DNA of 64,000 nucleotides from Endozoicomonas euniceicola (lineage in GTDB: Bacteria > Pseudomonadota > Gammaproteobacteria > Pseudomonadales > Endozoicomonadaceae): the NCBI RefSeq assembly GCF_025562755.1, contig NZ_CP103300.1:1891001-1955000 (forward strand), given 5' to 3'. Position numbers and translations under genes: made by a program. Every line of letters starts with the position of its first letter. Position 1 is the stretch's first letter. A model generated the notes under the pieces. The model made no database searches and was not told where the DNA came from. It worked only from the letters and a program-made list of their open reading frames with translations. Positions 20,801 to 30,558 of this stretch are shown piece after piece.

Positions 20801-21443
20801 TGGTTTGATAGAACCACCCGGGAAGCACACCGGCGCGTCGAACCAGCCTCAGGAAATTATCCGGTACTCTGGCCTGAGAGAAGTCAAGGGTGATTTTCTG
20901 CGAATGACTCTCCCAGCCCAGACAGAGTTCATCGTCACAGGGCAATGGATACAGGCTGGCGCCTGCCTTCGTGAAAGGAAGGTCACAGGGAACGGGGAAA
21001 AACAGGGGAGCTGGCTCCCCGTCAACCACTTCAGGGTCATGGCTTGCAACCAGGCCACAGGCATCGGCTGGCAGGGAGCGACAATTGTAAGGCAGTGGAT
21101 TAATTGTGTGGGTGGCAGGCTCAAGGCAGAGCAGGGTTTCAACCGAACCGGCCTCAGGGGTCGGCATGGCCGACACCATTTCAGGGTGGGCCTTCTGACC
21201 GGTGAAGCGACTATCTCCAAACCCGAAATAGCCTGCAAACGGCCAATCGACCTGCCCGGAAGCAGACCCCCTATGACCCGCCATCATCCAGGTCATAATA
21301 GCCAGAGAACTGACCTCAGGTTTGTCGAAATTACCAATACCCAGAGCCTGCGGGACAGGCAGGTAAGGTTCGAACAAGGGATCATGTCCGTGACATAATG
21401 GCAACAGCAAAAGGAAAGCCAGAAAAAAAAAGAGCCTGGTCAT
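17823..21443 (-). CDS. Secreted 49-residue-repeat protein with RAP domain, copy 5 (10 repeats)
   Basis: Predicted 1206 aa with ten repeats and a cap (block about nt 18470-20020). The first repeat is a different allele (SNLLRALAKL, Trp to Arg) shared only with copies 9 and 10. The cap reads FNPQEVANLLWSIAFL instead of FNSQDIASILWSIAFL. Upstream, a one-base deletion near 21609 shifts the longer alternative frame. This again favours the signal-peptide start. The preceding gene (copy 6) ends only 196 bp upstream because the spacer is shortened. Confidence 0.85.
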   Translation of the reverse strand: MTRLFFFLAFLLLLPLCHGHDPLFEPYLPVPQALGIGNFDKPEVSSLAIMTWMMAGHRGSASGQVDWPFAGYFGFGDSRFTGQKAHPEMVSAMPTPEAGSVETLLCLEPATHTINPLPYNCRSLPADACGLVASHDPEVVDGEPAPLFFPVPCDLPFTKAGASLYPLPCDDELCLGWESHSQKITLDFSQARVPDNFLRLVRRAGVLPGWFYQTTDQQGQVIYYWYDSQGNRYSISQQEYWLMLSGLFESLMHRFYPEVFDPPLPAGGGWHIWLYTRKSKSAGRQGSGRGGADGRAGGRGKIQLAAGGRGGNPDRKRPDSKPGQRPIAYVKPQPRAGATGTRKMPEKAPDTRAAETIASLVKEFKTGDLEAAAKRFKKKYNGKDHSYFCNRIKLATKERGFSLTLEEKKQLQPFVTHLAEVISSSRFSGKHVSICVHSLTSSQLLYPFVSDRGLAREINALTKALLIRVAQVRDLDSQGVSNLLRALAKLVENGLEMQQANRAVRALLPQVVQVAEKQASRAQLSQTAKETSPRDRFSSQGVSNLMWALAKLVENGLEMPQAKSAVTALLPLVVQMAEGTSPEAGFSSQGVSNVLWALGKLVENGLRMRQANSAVTALLPLVVQVVEQSSREVVEETSPEAGFNSQGVTNLLWALAKLVENGLEMQQAHKAMTALLPQVVEVAEKKSPEARFSSQAVSNLLWVLAKLVENGLEMQQAHRAVTALLTQVVQIAERRNLRAGFCSQGVANLLWALAKLMENGLEMPQTNRAVTALLTQVVQMSDGTSLRAGFRSQGISNLLWALAKLMENGLGMQQAHRAVTALLPQVVQIAEGRNLRAGFNPQEVANLLWALAKLMENGLEMQQAHRAVTALLPQVVQVAEGASPQAEFNPQEVANLLWALAKLMEDGLKMQQAHRAVAALLPQIVQMAEGTSSQAGFTSQGVSNLLWALAKLVENGLEMQQIHRAVSALLSQVVQMAEGTSPQAGFNPQEVANLLWSIAFLGEFIEPQTIEGVLNSFSFDKQYSVLSQTQLLWSFMVFMARKVSIYNQLILLVKSWYQTLAQQKNDEQLEPLLTIAGIWLEQEPFFNPKYETRPSQLQNDFKTKLTNKFPNIEFSEEQSFENLPPLDFFIGNPYRLGIEIQGPHHFTDQESLSKTGKTILKVETYKKVGLDVIEVPYRHLNRDNLSWVWAILLKKQSVIQQPRSSQ

Positions 21444-21639
21444 GCTGGTAAATCTCTCTTCAATAAACTCAGGGCTGCTTGGCGAGGGAGTGTTCCCTTT
21501 CTGTGACGATTCTGGTTCTTTTTGCGACCAGTCAAGTGGCTGCTTAAGCCAGACGTTCCGTTGCTGGAGTTGAGCAAGATACTCCAGAACTTTTTGGCCT
21601 GGATAGCCAGCTGGGCATTGGTCACCGAGGAGGGGAAAT
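21444..21639 (-). other. Shortened intergenic spacer with C-terminal swap (representative)
   Basis: At three junctions (21444-21639, 25474-25669, 30362-30558) about 100 bp of spacer is missing between the palindrome CAGGCGCCTG and the preceding gene's C-terminal codons. The deletion joins GCGCCTGA directly to ACACTCTG. The preceding genes (copies 6, 7, 8) then read through into new C-terminal codons ending PSMP. The three events share the same breakpoint, so they are copies of one deletion spread by duplication. Confidence 0.8.
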
Positions 21640-24600
21640 TCATGGCATGGAAGGATAGTCAACAGGCGCCTGAACACTCTGTTTTTTCAACAGAATAGCC
21701 CAAACCCAACTTAAATTATCTCTATCCAGATGCCTGTAAGGCACTTCTATGACATCGAGGCCTACCTTTTTGTATGTCTCAACCTTCAGGATCGTCTTTC
21801 CTGTTTTTGATAATGACTCCTGGTCCGTAAAATGATGTGGCCCCTGAATTTCAATACCTAATCGATAGGGATTACCTATAAAAAAATCAAGCGGAGGTAA
21901 ATTTTCAAAAGCCTGTTCCTCTGAGAACTCTATATTGGGAAATTTATTAGTCAATTTGGTTTTAAAGTCATTCTGCAATTGGGAGGGACGAGTTTCGTAT
22001 TTCGGATTAAAAAATGGTTCTTGCTCAAGCCATATCCCGGCTGTTGTTAACAGTGGTTCCAATTGCTCATAATTTTTTTGTTGTGCCAAAGTTTGATACC
22101 AGGATTTCACCAGCAATATTAACTGGTTATTAATTGAAACCTTTCTGGCCATAAATACCATAAAACTCCAAAGCAGCTGAGCTTGTTGTAATACTAAATA
22201 TTGTTTATCAAAAGAGAAGCTATTTAATACGCCCTCAATTGTTTGAGGCTCAATAAATTCTCCCAAAAAAGCTATTGACCACAGCAGGTTAGCGACTTCC
22301 TGAGCATTAAACCCGGCCTGAGGGCTCGTTCCCTCTGCCATCTGTACCACCTGCGGCAACAATGCCGTCACCACCCTGTGAATCTGCTGCATTTCGAGTC
22401 CATTCTCCACCAGTTTCGCCAGCGCCCACAGCAGGTTGGAGACCCCTTGAGAAGTGAACCCGGCCTGAGAGCTCGTTCCCTGTGCCATCTGTACCACCTG
22501 CGGCAACAGTGCCGCCACCGCCCTGCGAGCCTGCTGCATTTCGAGCCCGTTCTCCATCAGTTTCGCCAGCGCCCACAGCAGGTTGGCGACCCCTTGAGAA
22601 CTGAACTCAGCCTGGGGGCTCGCTCCCTCTGCCACCTGTACCACCTGCGGCAACAGTGCCGTCACCGCCCTGTGAGCCTGCTGCATTTCGAGCCCGTTCC
22701 CCACCAGTTTCGCCAGCGCCCACAGCAGGTTGGCGACTGTCTGAGGATTAAACCCGGCTTGGAGGCTCGCTCCCTCTGCCATCTGCACCACCAGCGGCAA
22801 CAGCGCCGTCACCGCACTTTGGGCCTGCTGCATCTCAAGTCCGTTCTCCACCAGTTTCGCCAGCGCCCACAGCAGGCTGGCAACGTGTTGTGGAACAAAC
22901 CCGGTCCGGAGGCTCGTTCCCTCTGACATCAGTACCACCTGCGGCAACAGTGCCGTCACCGCCCTGTGAATCTGCTGCATTTCGAGTCCGTTCTCCACAA
23001 ATTTCGCCAGCGCCCACAGCAGGTTGGCGACTTCCTGAGGATTAAACCCGGCCTCGGGGCTCTTTTTCTCTACCACCTCCACCACTTGTAGCAACAGTGC
23101 CGTCATCGCCTTGTGAGCCTGTTGCATTTCGAGTCCGTTCTCCACCAGTTTCGCCAGCGCCCACAGCAGGTTGGTGACCCCTTGAGAATTGAACCCGGCC
23201 TCGGGGCTCATTTCCTCTACTACCTCCCTGCTGCTCTGCTCTACCACCTGCACCACCAGTGGCAAAAGCGCCGTCACCGCACTGTTGGCCTGTCGCATCC
23301 TGAGTCCGTTCTCCACCAGTTTCCCCAGCGCCCACACCACGTTGGAGACCCCTTGAGAGCTGAACCCGGCCTCGGGGCTCGTTCCTTCTGCCATCTGCAC
23401 CACCAGCGGCAACAGTTCCGTCACCGCACTGTTGACCTGTTGCATTTCGAGTCCGTTCTCCACCAGTTTCGCCAGCGCCCACAGCAGGTTGGTGACCCCT
23501 TGAGAATTGAACCCGGCCTCGGGGCTCATTTCCTCTACTACCTCCCTGCTGCTCTGCTCTACCACCTGCACCACCATTGGCAAAAGCGCCGTCACCGCAC
23601 TGCTGGCCTGTCGCATCCTGAGTCCGCTCTCCACCAGTTTCGCCAGCGCCCACAGCAGGTTGGAGACCCCTTGAGAGCTGAACCCGGCCTCGGGGCTCGT
23701 TCCTTCTGCCATCTGCACCACCAGCGGCAACAGTTCCGTCACCGCACTGTTGACCTGTTGCATTTCGAGTCCCTTCTCCACTAGTTTCCCCAGCGCCCAC
23801 AGCACGTTGGAGACCCCTTGAGAGCTGAACCTGTCCCGTGGGCTCGTTTCCTCTGCCGCCTGCGGCAACTGCGCCCTGCTGGCCTGCTCTGTTACCTGCA
23901 CCTCTGAGCTGTTTTTTTCGTGCTTTTTCTTTGACTGCTCCGCCACCTCCACCACCTGCGGCAACAGTGCCGTCACCGCACTGTGGGTCTGTTGTATTTC
24001 GAGCCCCTTCTCCACCAGTTTCGCCAGCGCCCACACCAGGCTGGAGAGCCCTTGACTATCAAGGTCCCTGACTTGAGCCACTCGAATCAGCAAAGCTTTA
24101 GTTAAGGTGTCAATCTCCCCTGCTAAACCCCTATCGCTTACGAATGGGTAGAGCAACTGGCTTGACGTCAAGCTGTGTACACAGATGCTGACGTGCTTGC
24201 CACTAAACCGACTGGAAGAAATAACCTCTGCTAAATGAGTGACAAAAGGTTGTAATTGTTTTTTCTCTTCCAGTGTCAGGGAAAAACCTCGCTTCTTGGT
24301 GGCTAACTTGATCCGGTTGCAAAAGTAGCTATGATCTTTACCGTTGTATTTTTTCTTAAACCTTTTTGCTGCCGCTTCCAGATCGCCTGTTTTAAACTCC
24401 TTCACCAGGCTCGCTATTGTTTCAGCTGCCTTGGTGTCCGGAGCCTTCTCTGGCATCTTCCTTGTCCCGGTGGCTCCCGCTCTTGGTTGAGGCTTGACAT
24501 AAGCGACAGGCCTTTGACCTGGTTTACTGCCTGATCTTTTTCTGTCTGGGTTGCCCCCTCTTCCTCCGGCAGCCAGTTGTATCTTTCCTCTCCTGCCTGC

Positions 24601-25473
24601 TCTCCCACGGCCACTGCCTTGTCGTCCTGCTGGCTTGCTCTTTCTCGTATAGAGCCATATATGCCAGCCACCGCCCGCCGGAAACGGGGGGTCGAAAACC
24701 TCCGGGTAGAATCGGCGCATCAAGCTTTCAAATAACCCGGACAGCATCAGCCAGTACTCTTGCTGGCTGACGCTGTAGCGATTGCCCTGAGAATCATACC
24801 AGTAGTAAATAACCTGCCCCTGCTGATCAGTGGTTTGATAGAACCACCCGGGAAGCACACCGGCGCGTCGAACCAGCCTCAGGAAATTATCCGGTACTCT
24901 GGCCTGAGAGAAGTCAAGGGTGATTTTCTGCGAATGACTCTCCCAGCCCAGACAGAGTTCATCGTCACAGGGCAATGGATACAGGCTGGCGCCTGCCTTC
25001 GTGAAAGGAAGGTCACAGGGAACGGGGAAAAACAGGGGAGCTGGCTCCCCGTCAACCACTTCAGGGTCATGGCTTGCAACCAGGCCACAGGCATCGGCTG
25101 GCAGGGAGCGACAATTGTAAGGCAGTGGATTAATTGTGTGGGTGGCAGGCTCAAGGCAGAGCAGGGTTTCAACCGAACCGGCCTCAGGGGTCGGCATGGC
25201 CGACACCATTTCAGGGTGGGCCTTCTGACCGGTGAAGCGACTATCTCCAAACCCGAAATAGCCTGCAAACGGCCAATCGACCTGCCCGGAAGCAGACCCC
25301 CTATGACCCGCCATCATCCAGGTCATAATAGCCAGGGAACTGACCTCAGGTTTGTCGAAATTACCAATACCCAGAGCCTGCGGGACAGGCAGGTAAGGTT
25401 CGAACAAGGGATCATGTCCGTGACATAATGGCAACAGCAAAAGGAAAGCCAGAAAAAAAAAGAGCCTGGTCAT
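21640..25473 (-). CDS. Secreted 49-residue-repeat protein with RAP domain, copy 6 (11 repeats, altered C-terminus)
   Basis: Predicted 1277 aa with eleven repeats and a cap (block up to about nt 24050). A deletion in the downstream spacer removed the usual stop region, so the last residues read QAPVDYPSMP instead of IQQPRSSQ. The stop (TGA at 21640-21642) lies inside the leader region of copy 5. The RAP domain itself is untouched. Repeats 2-3 and 4-5 are a repeated pair (the VNSAVTELLPLVV and SSREVVEE types), which suggests an internal duplication of two repeats. Its 5' end is nearly identical to that of copy 5 and its 3' end to that of copy 7. Confidence 0.85.
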   Translation of the reverse strand: MTRLFFFLAFLLLLPLCHGHDPLFEPYLPVPQALGIGNFDKPEVSSLAIMTWMMAGHRGSASGQVDWPFAGYFGFGDSRFTGQKAHPEMVSAMPTPEAGSVETLLCLEPATHTINPLPYNCRSLPADACGLVASHDPEVVDGEPAPLFFPVPCDLPFTKAGASLYPLPCDDELCLGWESHSQKITLDFSQARVPDNFLRLVRRAGVLPGWFYQTTDQQGQVIYYWYDSQGNRYSVSQQEYWLMLSGLFESLMRRFYPEVFDPPFPAGGGWHIWLYTRKSKPAGRQGSGRGRAGRRGKIQLAAGGRGGNPDRKRSGSKPGQRPVAYVKPQPRAGATGTRKMPEKAPDTKAAETIASLVKEFKTGDLEAAAKRFKKKYNGKDHSYFCNRIKLATKKRGFSLTLEEKKQLQPFVTHLAEVISSSRFSGKHVSICVHSLTSSQLLYPFVSDRGLAGEIDTLTKALLIRVAQVRDLDSQGLSSLVWALAKLVEKGLEIQQTHSAVTALLPQVVEVAEQSKKKHEKNSSEVQVTEQASRAQLPQAAEETSPRDRFSSQGVSNVLWALGKLVEKGLEMQQVNSAVTELLPLVVQMAEGTSPEAGFSSQGVSNLLWALAKLVESGLRMRQASSAVTALLPMVVQVVEQSSREVVEEMSPEAGFNSQGVTNLLWALAKLVENGLEMQQVNSAVTELLPLVVQMAEGTSPEAGFSSQGVSNVVWALGKLVENGLRMRQANSAVTALLPLVVQVVEQSSREVVEEMSPEAGFNSQGVTNLLWALAKLVENGLEMQQAHKAMTALLLQVVEVVEKKSPEAGFNPQEVANLLWALAKFVENGLEMQQIHRAVTALLPQVVLMSEGTSLRTGFVPQHVASLLWALAKLVENGLEMQQAQSAVTALLPLVVQMAEGASLQAGFNPQTVANLLWALAKLVGNGLEMQQAHRAVTALLPQVVQVAEGASPQAEFSSQGVANLLWALAKLMENGLEMQQARRAVAALLPQVVQMAQGTSSQAGFTSQGVSNLLWALAKLVENGLEMQQIHRVVTALLPQVVQMAEGTSPQAGFNAQEVANLLWSIAFLGEFIEPQTIEGVLNSFSFDKQYLVLQQAQLLWSFMVFMARKVSINNQLILLVKSWYQTLAQQKNYEQLEPLLTTAGIWLEQEPFFNPKYETRPSQLQNDFKTKLTNKFPNIEFSEEQAFENLPPLDFFIGNPYRLGIEIQGPHHFTDQESLSKTGKTILKVETYKKVGLDVIEVPYRHLDRDNLSWVWAILLKKQSVQAPVDYPSMP

Positions 25474-25669
25474 GCTGGTAAATCTCTCTTCAATAAACTC
25501 AGGGCTGCTTGGCGAGGGAGTGTTCCCTTTCTGTGACGATTCTGGTTCTTTTTGCGACCAGTCAAGTGGCTGCTTAAGCCAGACGTTCCGTTGCTGGAGT
25601 TGAGCAAGATACTCCAGAACTTTTTGGCCTGGATAGCCAGCTGGGCATTGGTCACCGAGGAGGGGAAAT

Positions 25670-28600
25670 TCATGGCATGGAAGGATAGTCAACAGGCGCC
25701 TGAACACTCTGTTTTTTCAACAGAATAGCCCAAACCCAACTTAAATTATCTCTATCCAGATGCCTGTAAGGCACTTCTATGACATCGAGGCCTACCTTTT
25801 TGTATGTCTCAACCTTCAGGATCGTCTTTCCTGTTTTTGATAATGACTCCTGGTCCGTAAAATGATGTGGCCCCTGAATTTCAATACCTAATCGATAGGG
25901 ATTACCTATAAAAAAATCAAGCGGAGGTAAATTTTCAAAAGCCTGTTCCTCTGAGAACTCTATATTGGGAAATTTATTAGTCAATTTGGTTTTAAAGTCA
26001 TTCTGCAATTGGGAGGGACGAGTTTCGTATTTCGGATTAAAAAATGGTTCTTGCTCAAGCCATATCCCGGCTGTTGTTAACAGTGGTTCCAATTGCTCAT
26101 AATTTTTTTGTTGTGCCAAAGTTTGATACCAGGATTTCACCAGCAATATTAACTGGTTATTAATTGAAACCTTTCTGGCCATAAATACCATAAAACTCCA
26201 AAGCAGCTGAGCTTGTTGTAATACTAAATATTGTTTATCAAAAGAGAAGCTATTTAATACGCCCTCAATTGTTTGAGGCTCAATAAATTCTCCCAAAAAA
26301 GCTATTGACCACAGCAGGTTAGCGACTTCCTGAGCATTAAACCCGGCCTGAGGGCTCGTTCCCTCTGCCATCTGTACCACCTGCGGCAACAATGCCGTCA
26401 CCACCCTGTGAATCTGCTGCATTTCGAGTCCATTCTCCACCAGTTTCGCCAGCGCCCACAGCAGGTTGGAGACCCCTTGAGAAGTGAACCCGGCCTGAGA
26501 GCTCGTTCCCTGTGCCATCTGTACCACCTGCGGCAACAGTGCCGCCACCGCCCTGTGAGCCTGCTGCATTTTGAGTCCATCCTCCATCAGTTTCGCCAGT
26601 GCCCACAGCAGGTTGGCGACGTCCTGTGGATTAAACTCGGCCTGGGGGCTCGCTCCTTCTGCCACCTGTACCACCTGCGGCAACAGTGCCGTCACCGCCC
26701 TGTGAGCCTGCTGCATTTCGAGCCCGTTCTCCATCAGTTTCGCCAGCGCCCACAGCAGGTTGGCGACTTCCTGAGGATTAAACCCGGCCCGGAGGCTTTT
26801 TCCCTCTGCTATCTGTACCACCTGCGTCAACAGTGCCGTCACCGCCCTGTGGGCCTGCTGCATTCCGAGCCCGTTCTCCATCAGTTTCGCCAGCGCCCAC
26901 AGCAGGTTGGAGATCCCTTGAGAAGTGAACCCGGCATGAGAGCTCGTTCCCTCTGCTATCTGTGCCACCCGCGACAACAGTGCCTTCATCGCCTTGTGAG
27001 CCTGTTGCATTTCGAGTCCGTTCTCCACCAGTTTCGCCAGCGCCCACAGCAGGTTGGAGACCCCTTGAGAAGTGAACCCGGCCTGAGAGCTCGTTCCCTC
27101 TGCCACCTGTACCACCTGCGGTAACAGTGCCGTCACCGCCCTGTGAGCCTGCTGCATTCCGAGTCCGTTCTCCACCAGTTTTGCCAGCGCCCACAGCAGG
27201 TTGGCGACCCCTTGAGAACTGAACTCAGCCTGGGGGCTCGCTCCCTCTGCCACCTGTACCACCTGCGGCAACAGTGCCGTCACCGCCCTGTGAGCCTGCT
27301 GCATTTCGAGCCCGTTCCCCACCAGTTTCGCCAGCGCCCACAGCAGGTTGGCGACTGTCTGAGGATTAAACCCGGCTTGGAGGCTCGCTCCCTCTGCCAT
27401 CTGCACCACCAGCGGCAACAGCGCCGTCACCGCACTTTGGGCCTGCTGCATCTCAAGTCCGTTCTCCACCAGTTTCGCCAGCGCCCACAGCAGGCTGGCA
27501 ACGTGTTGTGGAACAAACCCGGTCCGGAGGCTCGTTCCCTCTGACATCAGTACCACCTGCGGCAACAGTGCCGTCACCGCCCTGTGAATCTGCTGCATTT
27601 CGAGTCCGTTCTCCACCAGTTTCGCCAGCGCCCACAGCAGGTTGGAGACCCCTTGAGAAGTGAACCCGGCCTGAGAGCTCGTTCCCTCTGCCACCTTTAC
27701 CATCTGCGGCAACAGTGCCGCCACCGCCCTGTGAGCCTGCTGCATTTTGAGTCCGTCCTCCATCAGTTTCGCCAGTGCCCACAGCAGGTTGGCGACTTCC
27801 TGAGGATTAAACCCGGCCTGGGGGCTCGCTCCTTCTGCCACCTGTACCACCTGCGGCAACAGTGCCGTCACCGCCCTGTGAGCCTGCTGCATTTCGAGCC
27901 CGTTCTCCATCAGTTTCGCCAGCGCCCACAGCAGGTTGGCGACTTCCTGAGGATTAAACCCAGCCCGGAGGTTCCTTCCCTCTGCTATCTGTACCACCTG
28001 CGGCAATAGTGCCGTCACCGCCCTGTGAGCCTGCTGCATTCCGAGCCCGTTCTCCATCAGTTTCGCCAGCGCCCACAGCAGGTTGGAGATCCCTTGAGAA
28101 GTGAACCCGGCATGAGAGCTCGTTCCCTCTGCTATCTGTGCCACCCGCGACAACAGCGCCGTCACCGCCCTGTTGACCCGCTGCATTTCGAGTCCGTTCT
28201 CCACCAGTTTCGCCAGCACCCATAGCAGGTTGGAGACCGCTTGAGAACTGAACCCAGCCTCGGGGCTCTTTTTCTCTGCCACCTCCACCACTTGTGGCAA
28301 CAGTGCCGTCATCGCCTTGTGAGCCTGTTGCATTTCGAGTCCGTTCTCCACCAGTTTCGCCAGCGCCCACAGCAGGTTGGTGACCCCTTGAGAATTGAAC
28401 CCGGCCTCGGGGCTCATTTCCTCTACTACCTCCCTGCTGCTCTGCTCTACCACCTGCACCACCAGTGGCAAAAGCGCCGTCACCGCACTGTTGGCCTGTC
28501 GCATCCTGAGTCCGTTCTCCACCAGTTTCGCCAGCGCCCACAGCAGGTTGGAGACCCCTTGAGAGCTGAACCCGGCCTCGGGGCTCGTTCCTTCTGCCAT

Positions 28601-30361
28601 CTGCACCACCAGCGGCAACAGTGCCGTCACCGCACTGTTGACCTGTTGCATTTCGAGTCCCTTCTCCACTAGTTTCCCCAGCGCCCACAGCACGTTGGAG
28701 ACCCCTTGAGAGCTGAACCTGTCCCGGGGGCTCGTTTCCTCTGCCGCCTGCGGCAACTGCGCCCTGCTGGCCTGCTCTGTTACCTGCACCTCTGAGCTGT
28801 TTTTTTCGTGCTTTTTCTTTGACTGCTCCGCCACCTCCACCACCTGCGGCAACAGTGCCGTCATCGCACTGTGGGTCTGTTGTATTTCGAGCCCCTTCTC
28901 CACCAGTTTCGCCAGCGCCCACACCAGGCTGGAGAGCCCTTGACTATCAAGGTCCCTGACTTGAGCCACTCGAATCAGCAAAGCTTTAGTTAAGGCGTTA
29001 ATCTCCCCTGCTAAACCCCTATCGCTTACGAATGGGTAGAGCAACTGGCTTGACGTCAAGCTGTGTACACAGGTACTGACGTGCTTGCCACTAAACTGAC
29101 TGGATAAAATAACCTCTGTTAAATGAGTGACAAAAGGTTGTAATTGTTTTTTCTCTTCCAGTGTCAGGGAAAAACCTCGTTTTCTGGTGGCTAACTTGAT
29201 CCGGTGGCAAAAGTAGCTATGATCTCTACCGTTGTATTTTTTCTTAAACCTTTTTGCTGCCGCTTCCAGATCGCCTGTTTTAAACTCCTTCACCAGGCTC
29301 GCTATTGTTTCAGCTGCCCTGGTGTCCGGAGCCTTCTCTGGCATCTTCCTTGTCCCGGTGGCTCCCGCTCTTGGTTGAGGCTTGACATAAGCGACAGGCC
29401 TTTGACCTGGTTTACTGTCTGGTCTTTTTCTGTCTGGGTTGCCCCCTCTTCCTCCGGCAGCCAGTTGTATCTTTCCTCTCCCTCCTACTCTCCCACGGCC
29501 ACTGCCTTGTCGTCCTGCTGGCTTGCTCTTTCTCGTATAGAGCCATATATGCCAGCCACCGCCCGCCGGAAGCGGGGGGTCGAAAACCTCCGGGTAGAAT
29601 CGGTGCATCAGGCTTTCAAATAACCGGGACAGCATCAGCCAGTACTCTTGCTGGCTGATGCTGTAGCGATTGCCCTGAGAATCATACCAGTAGTAAATAA
29701 CCTGCCCCTGCTGATCAGTGGTTTGATAGAACCACCCGGGAAGCACACCGGCGCGTCGAACCAGCCTCAGGAAGTTATCCGGTACTCTGGCCTGAGAGAA
29801 GTCAAGGGTGATTTTCTGCGAATGACTCTCCCAACCCAGACAGAGTTCATCGTCACAGGGCAATGGATACAGGCTGGCGCCTGCCTTCGTGAAAGGAAGG
29901 TCACAGGGAACGGGGAAAAACAGGGGAGCTGGCTCCCCGTCAACCACTTCAGGGTCATGGCTTGCAACCAGGCCACAGGCATCGGCTGGCAGGGAGCGAC
30001 AATTGTAAGGCAGTGGATTAATTGTGTGGGTGGCAGGCTCAAGGCAGAGCAGGGTTTCAACCGAACCGGCCTCAGGGGTCGGCATGGCCGACACCATTTC
30101 AGGGTGGGCCTTCTGACCGGTGAGGCGACTATCTCCAAACCCGAAATAGCCTGCAAATGGCCAATCGACCTGCCCGGAAGCCGACCCGCTATGACCCGCC
30201 ATCATCCAGGTCACAATAGCCAGGGAACTGACCTCAGGCTTGTCGAAATTACCAATACCCAGAGCCTGCGAGACAGGCAGGTAAGGTTCAAACAAGGGAT
30301 CATGTCCGTGGCATAATGGCAACAGCAAAAGGAAAGCCAGAAAAAAAAAGAGTCTGGTCAT
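25670..30361 (-). CDS. Secreted 49-residue-repeat protein with RAP domain, copy 7 (17 repeats, altered C-terminus)
   Basis: Predicted 1563 aa with seventeen repeats and a cap (block up to about nt 28930). The C-terminus is the deletion-derived QAPVDYPSMP form shared with copies 6 and 8. Repeats 6-8 (FTSQGISN, FNPQEVAN, MEDGLKMQQ types) recur as repeats 14-16, so the enlarged block probably arose by duplication of a cassette. The linker is the short form (GRVGGRGK). Leader, signal peptide and Shine-Dalgarno are as in copy 1; the alternative upstream ATG at 30562 is in frame but lacks a Shine-Dalgarno. Confidence 0.85.
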   Translation of the reverse strand: MTRLFFFLAFLLLLPLCHGHDPLFEPYLPVSQALGIGNFDKPEVSSLAIVTWMMAGHSGSASGQVDWPFAGYFGFGDSRLTGQKAHPEMVSAMPTPEAGSVETLLCLEPATHTINPLPYNCRSLPADACGLVASHDPEVVDGEPAPLFFPVPCDLPFTKAGASLYPLPCDDELCLGWESHSQKITLDFSQARVPDNFLRLVRRAGVLPGWFYQTTDQQGQVIYYWYDSQGNRYSISQQEYWLMLSRLFESLMHRFYPEVFDPPLPAGGGWHIWLYTRKSKPAGRQGSGRGRVGGRGKIQLAAGGRGGNPDRKRPDSKPGQRPVAYVKPQPRAGATGTRKMPEKAPDTRAAETIASLVKEFKTGDLEAAAKRFKKKYNGRDHSYFCHRIKLATRKRGFSLTLEEKKQLQPFVTHLTEVILSSQFSGKHVSTCVHSLTSSQLLYPFVSDRGLAGEINALTKALLIRVAQVRDLDSQGLSSLVWALAKLVEKGLEIQQTHSAMTALLPQVVEVAEQSKKKHEKNSSEVQVTEQASRAQLPQAAEETSPRDRFSSQGVSNVLWALGKLVEKGLEMQQVNSAVTALLPLVVQMAEGTSPEAGFSSQGVSNLLWALAKLVENGLRMRQANSAVTALLPLVVQVVEQSSREVVEEMSPEAGFNSQGVTNLLWALAKLVENGLEMQQAHKAMTALLPQVVEVAEKKSPEAGFSSQAVSNLLWVLAKLVENGLEMQRVNRAVTALLSRVAQIAEGTSSHAGFTSQGISNLLWALAKLMENGLGMQQAHRAVTALLPQVVQIAEGRNLRAGFNPQEVANLLWALAKLMENGLEMQQAHRAVTALLPQVVQVAEGASPQAGFNPQEVANLLWALAKLMEDGLKMQQAHRAVAALLPQMVKVAEGTSSQAGFTSQGVSNLLWALAKLVENGLEMQQIHRAVTALLPQVVLMSEGTSLRTGFVPQHVASLLWALAKLVENGLEMQQAQSAVTALLPLVVQMAEGASLQAGFNPQTVANLLWALAKLVGNGLEMQQAHRAVTALLPQVVQVAEGASPQAEFSSQGVANLLWALAKLVENGLGMQQAHRAVTALLPQVVQVAEGTSSQAGFTSQGVSNLLWALAKLVENGLEMQQAHKAMKALLSRVAQIAEGTSSHAGFTSQGISNLLWALAKLMENGLGMQQAHRAVTALLTQVVQIAEGKSLRAGFNPQEVANLLWALAKLMENGLEMQQAHRAVTALLPQVVQVAEGASPQAEFNPQDVANLLWALAKLMEDGLKMQQAHRAVAALLPQVVQMAQGTSSQAGFTSQGVSNLLWALAKLVENGLEMQQIHRVVTALLPQVVQMAEGTSPQAGFNAQEVANLLWSIAFLGEFIEPQTIEGVLNSFSFDKQYLVLQQAQLLWSFMVFMARKVSINNQLILLVKSWYQTLAQQKNYEQLEPLLTTAGIWLEQEPFFNPKYETRPSQLQNDFKTKLTNKFPNIEFSEEQAFENLPPLDFFIGNPYRLGIEIQGPHHFTDQESLSKTGKTILKVETYKKVGLDVIEVPYRHLDRDNLSWVWAILLKKQSVQAPVDYPSMP

Positions 30362-30558
30362 GCTGGTAAATCTCTCTTCAATAAACTCAGGCCTGTTTGG
30401 CGTGGGAGTGTTCCCTTTCTGTGACGATTCTGGTTCTTTTTGCGACCAGTCAAGTGGCTGCTTAAGCCAGGCGTTCTGTTGCTGGAGTTGAACAAGATAC
30501 TCCAGAACTTTTTGGCCTGGATAGCCATGCTGGGCATTGGTCACCGAGGAGGGGAAAT

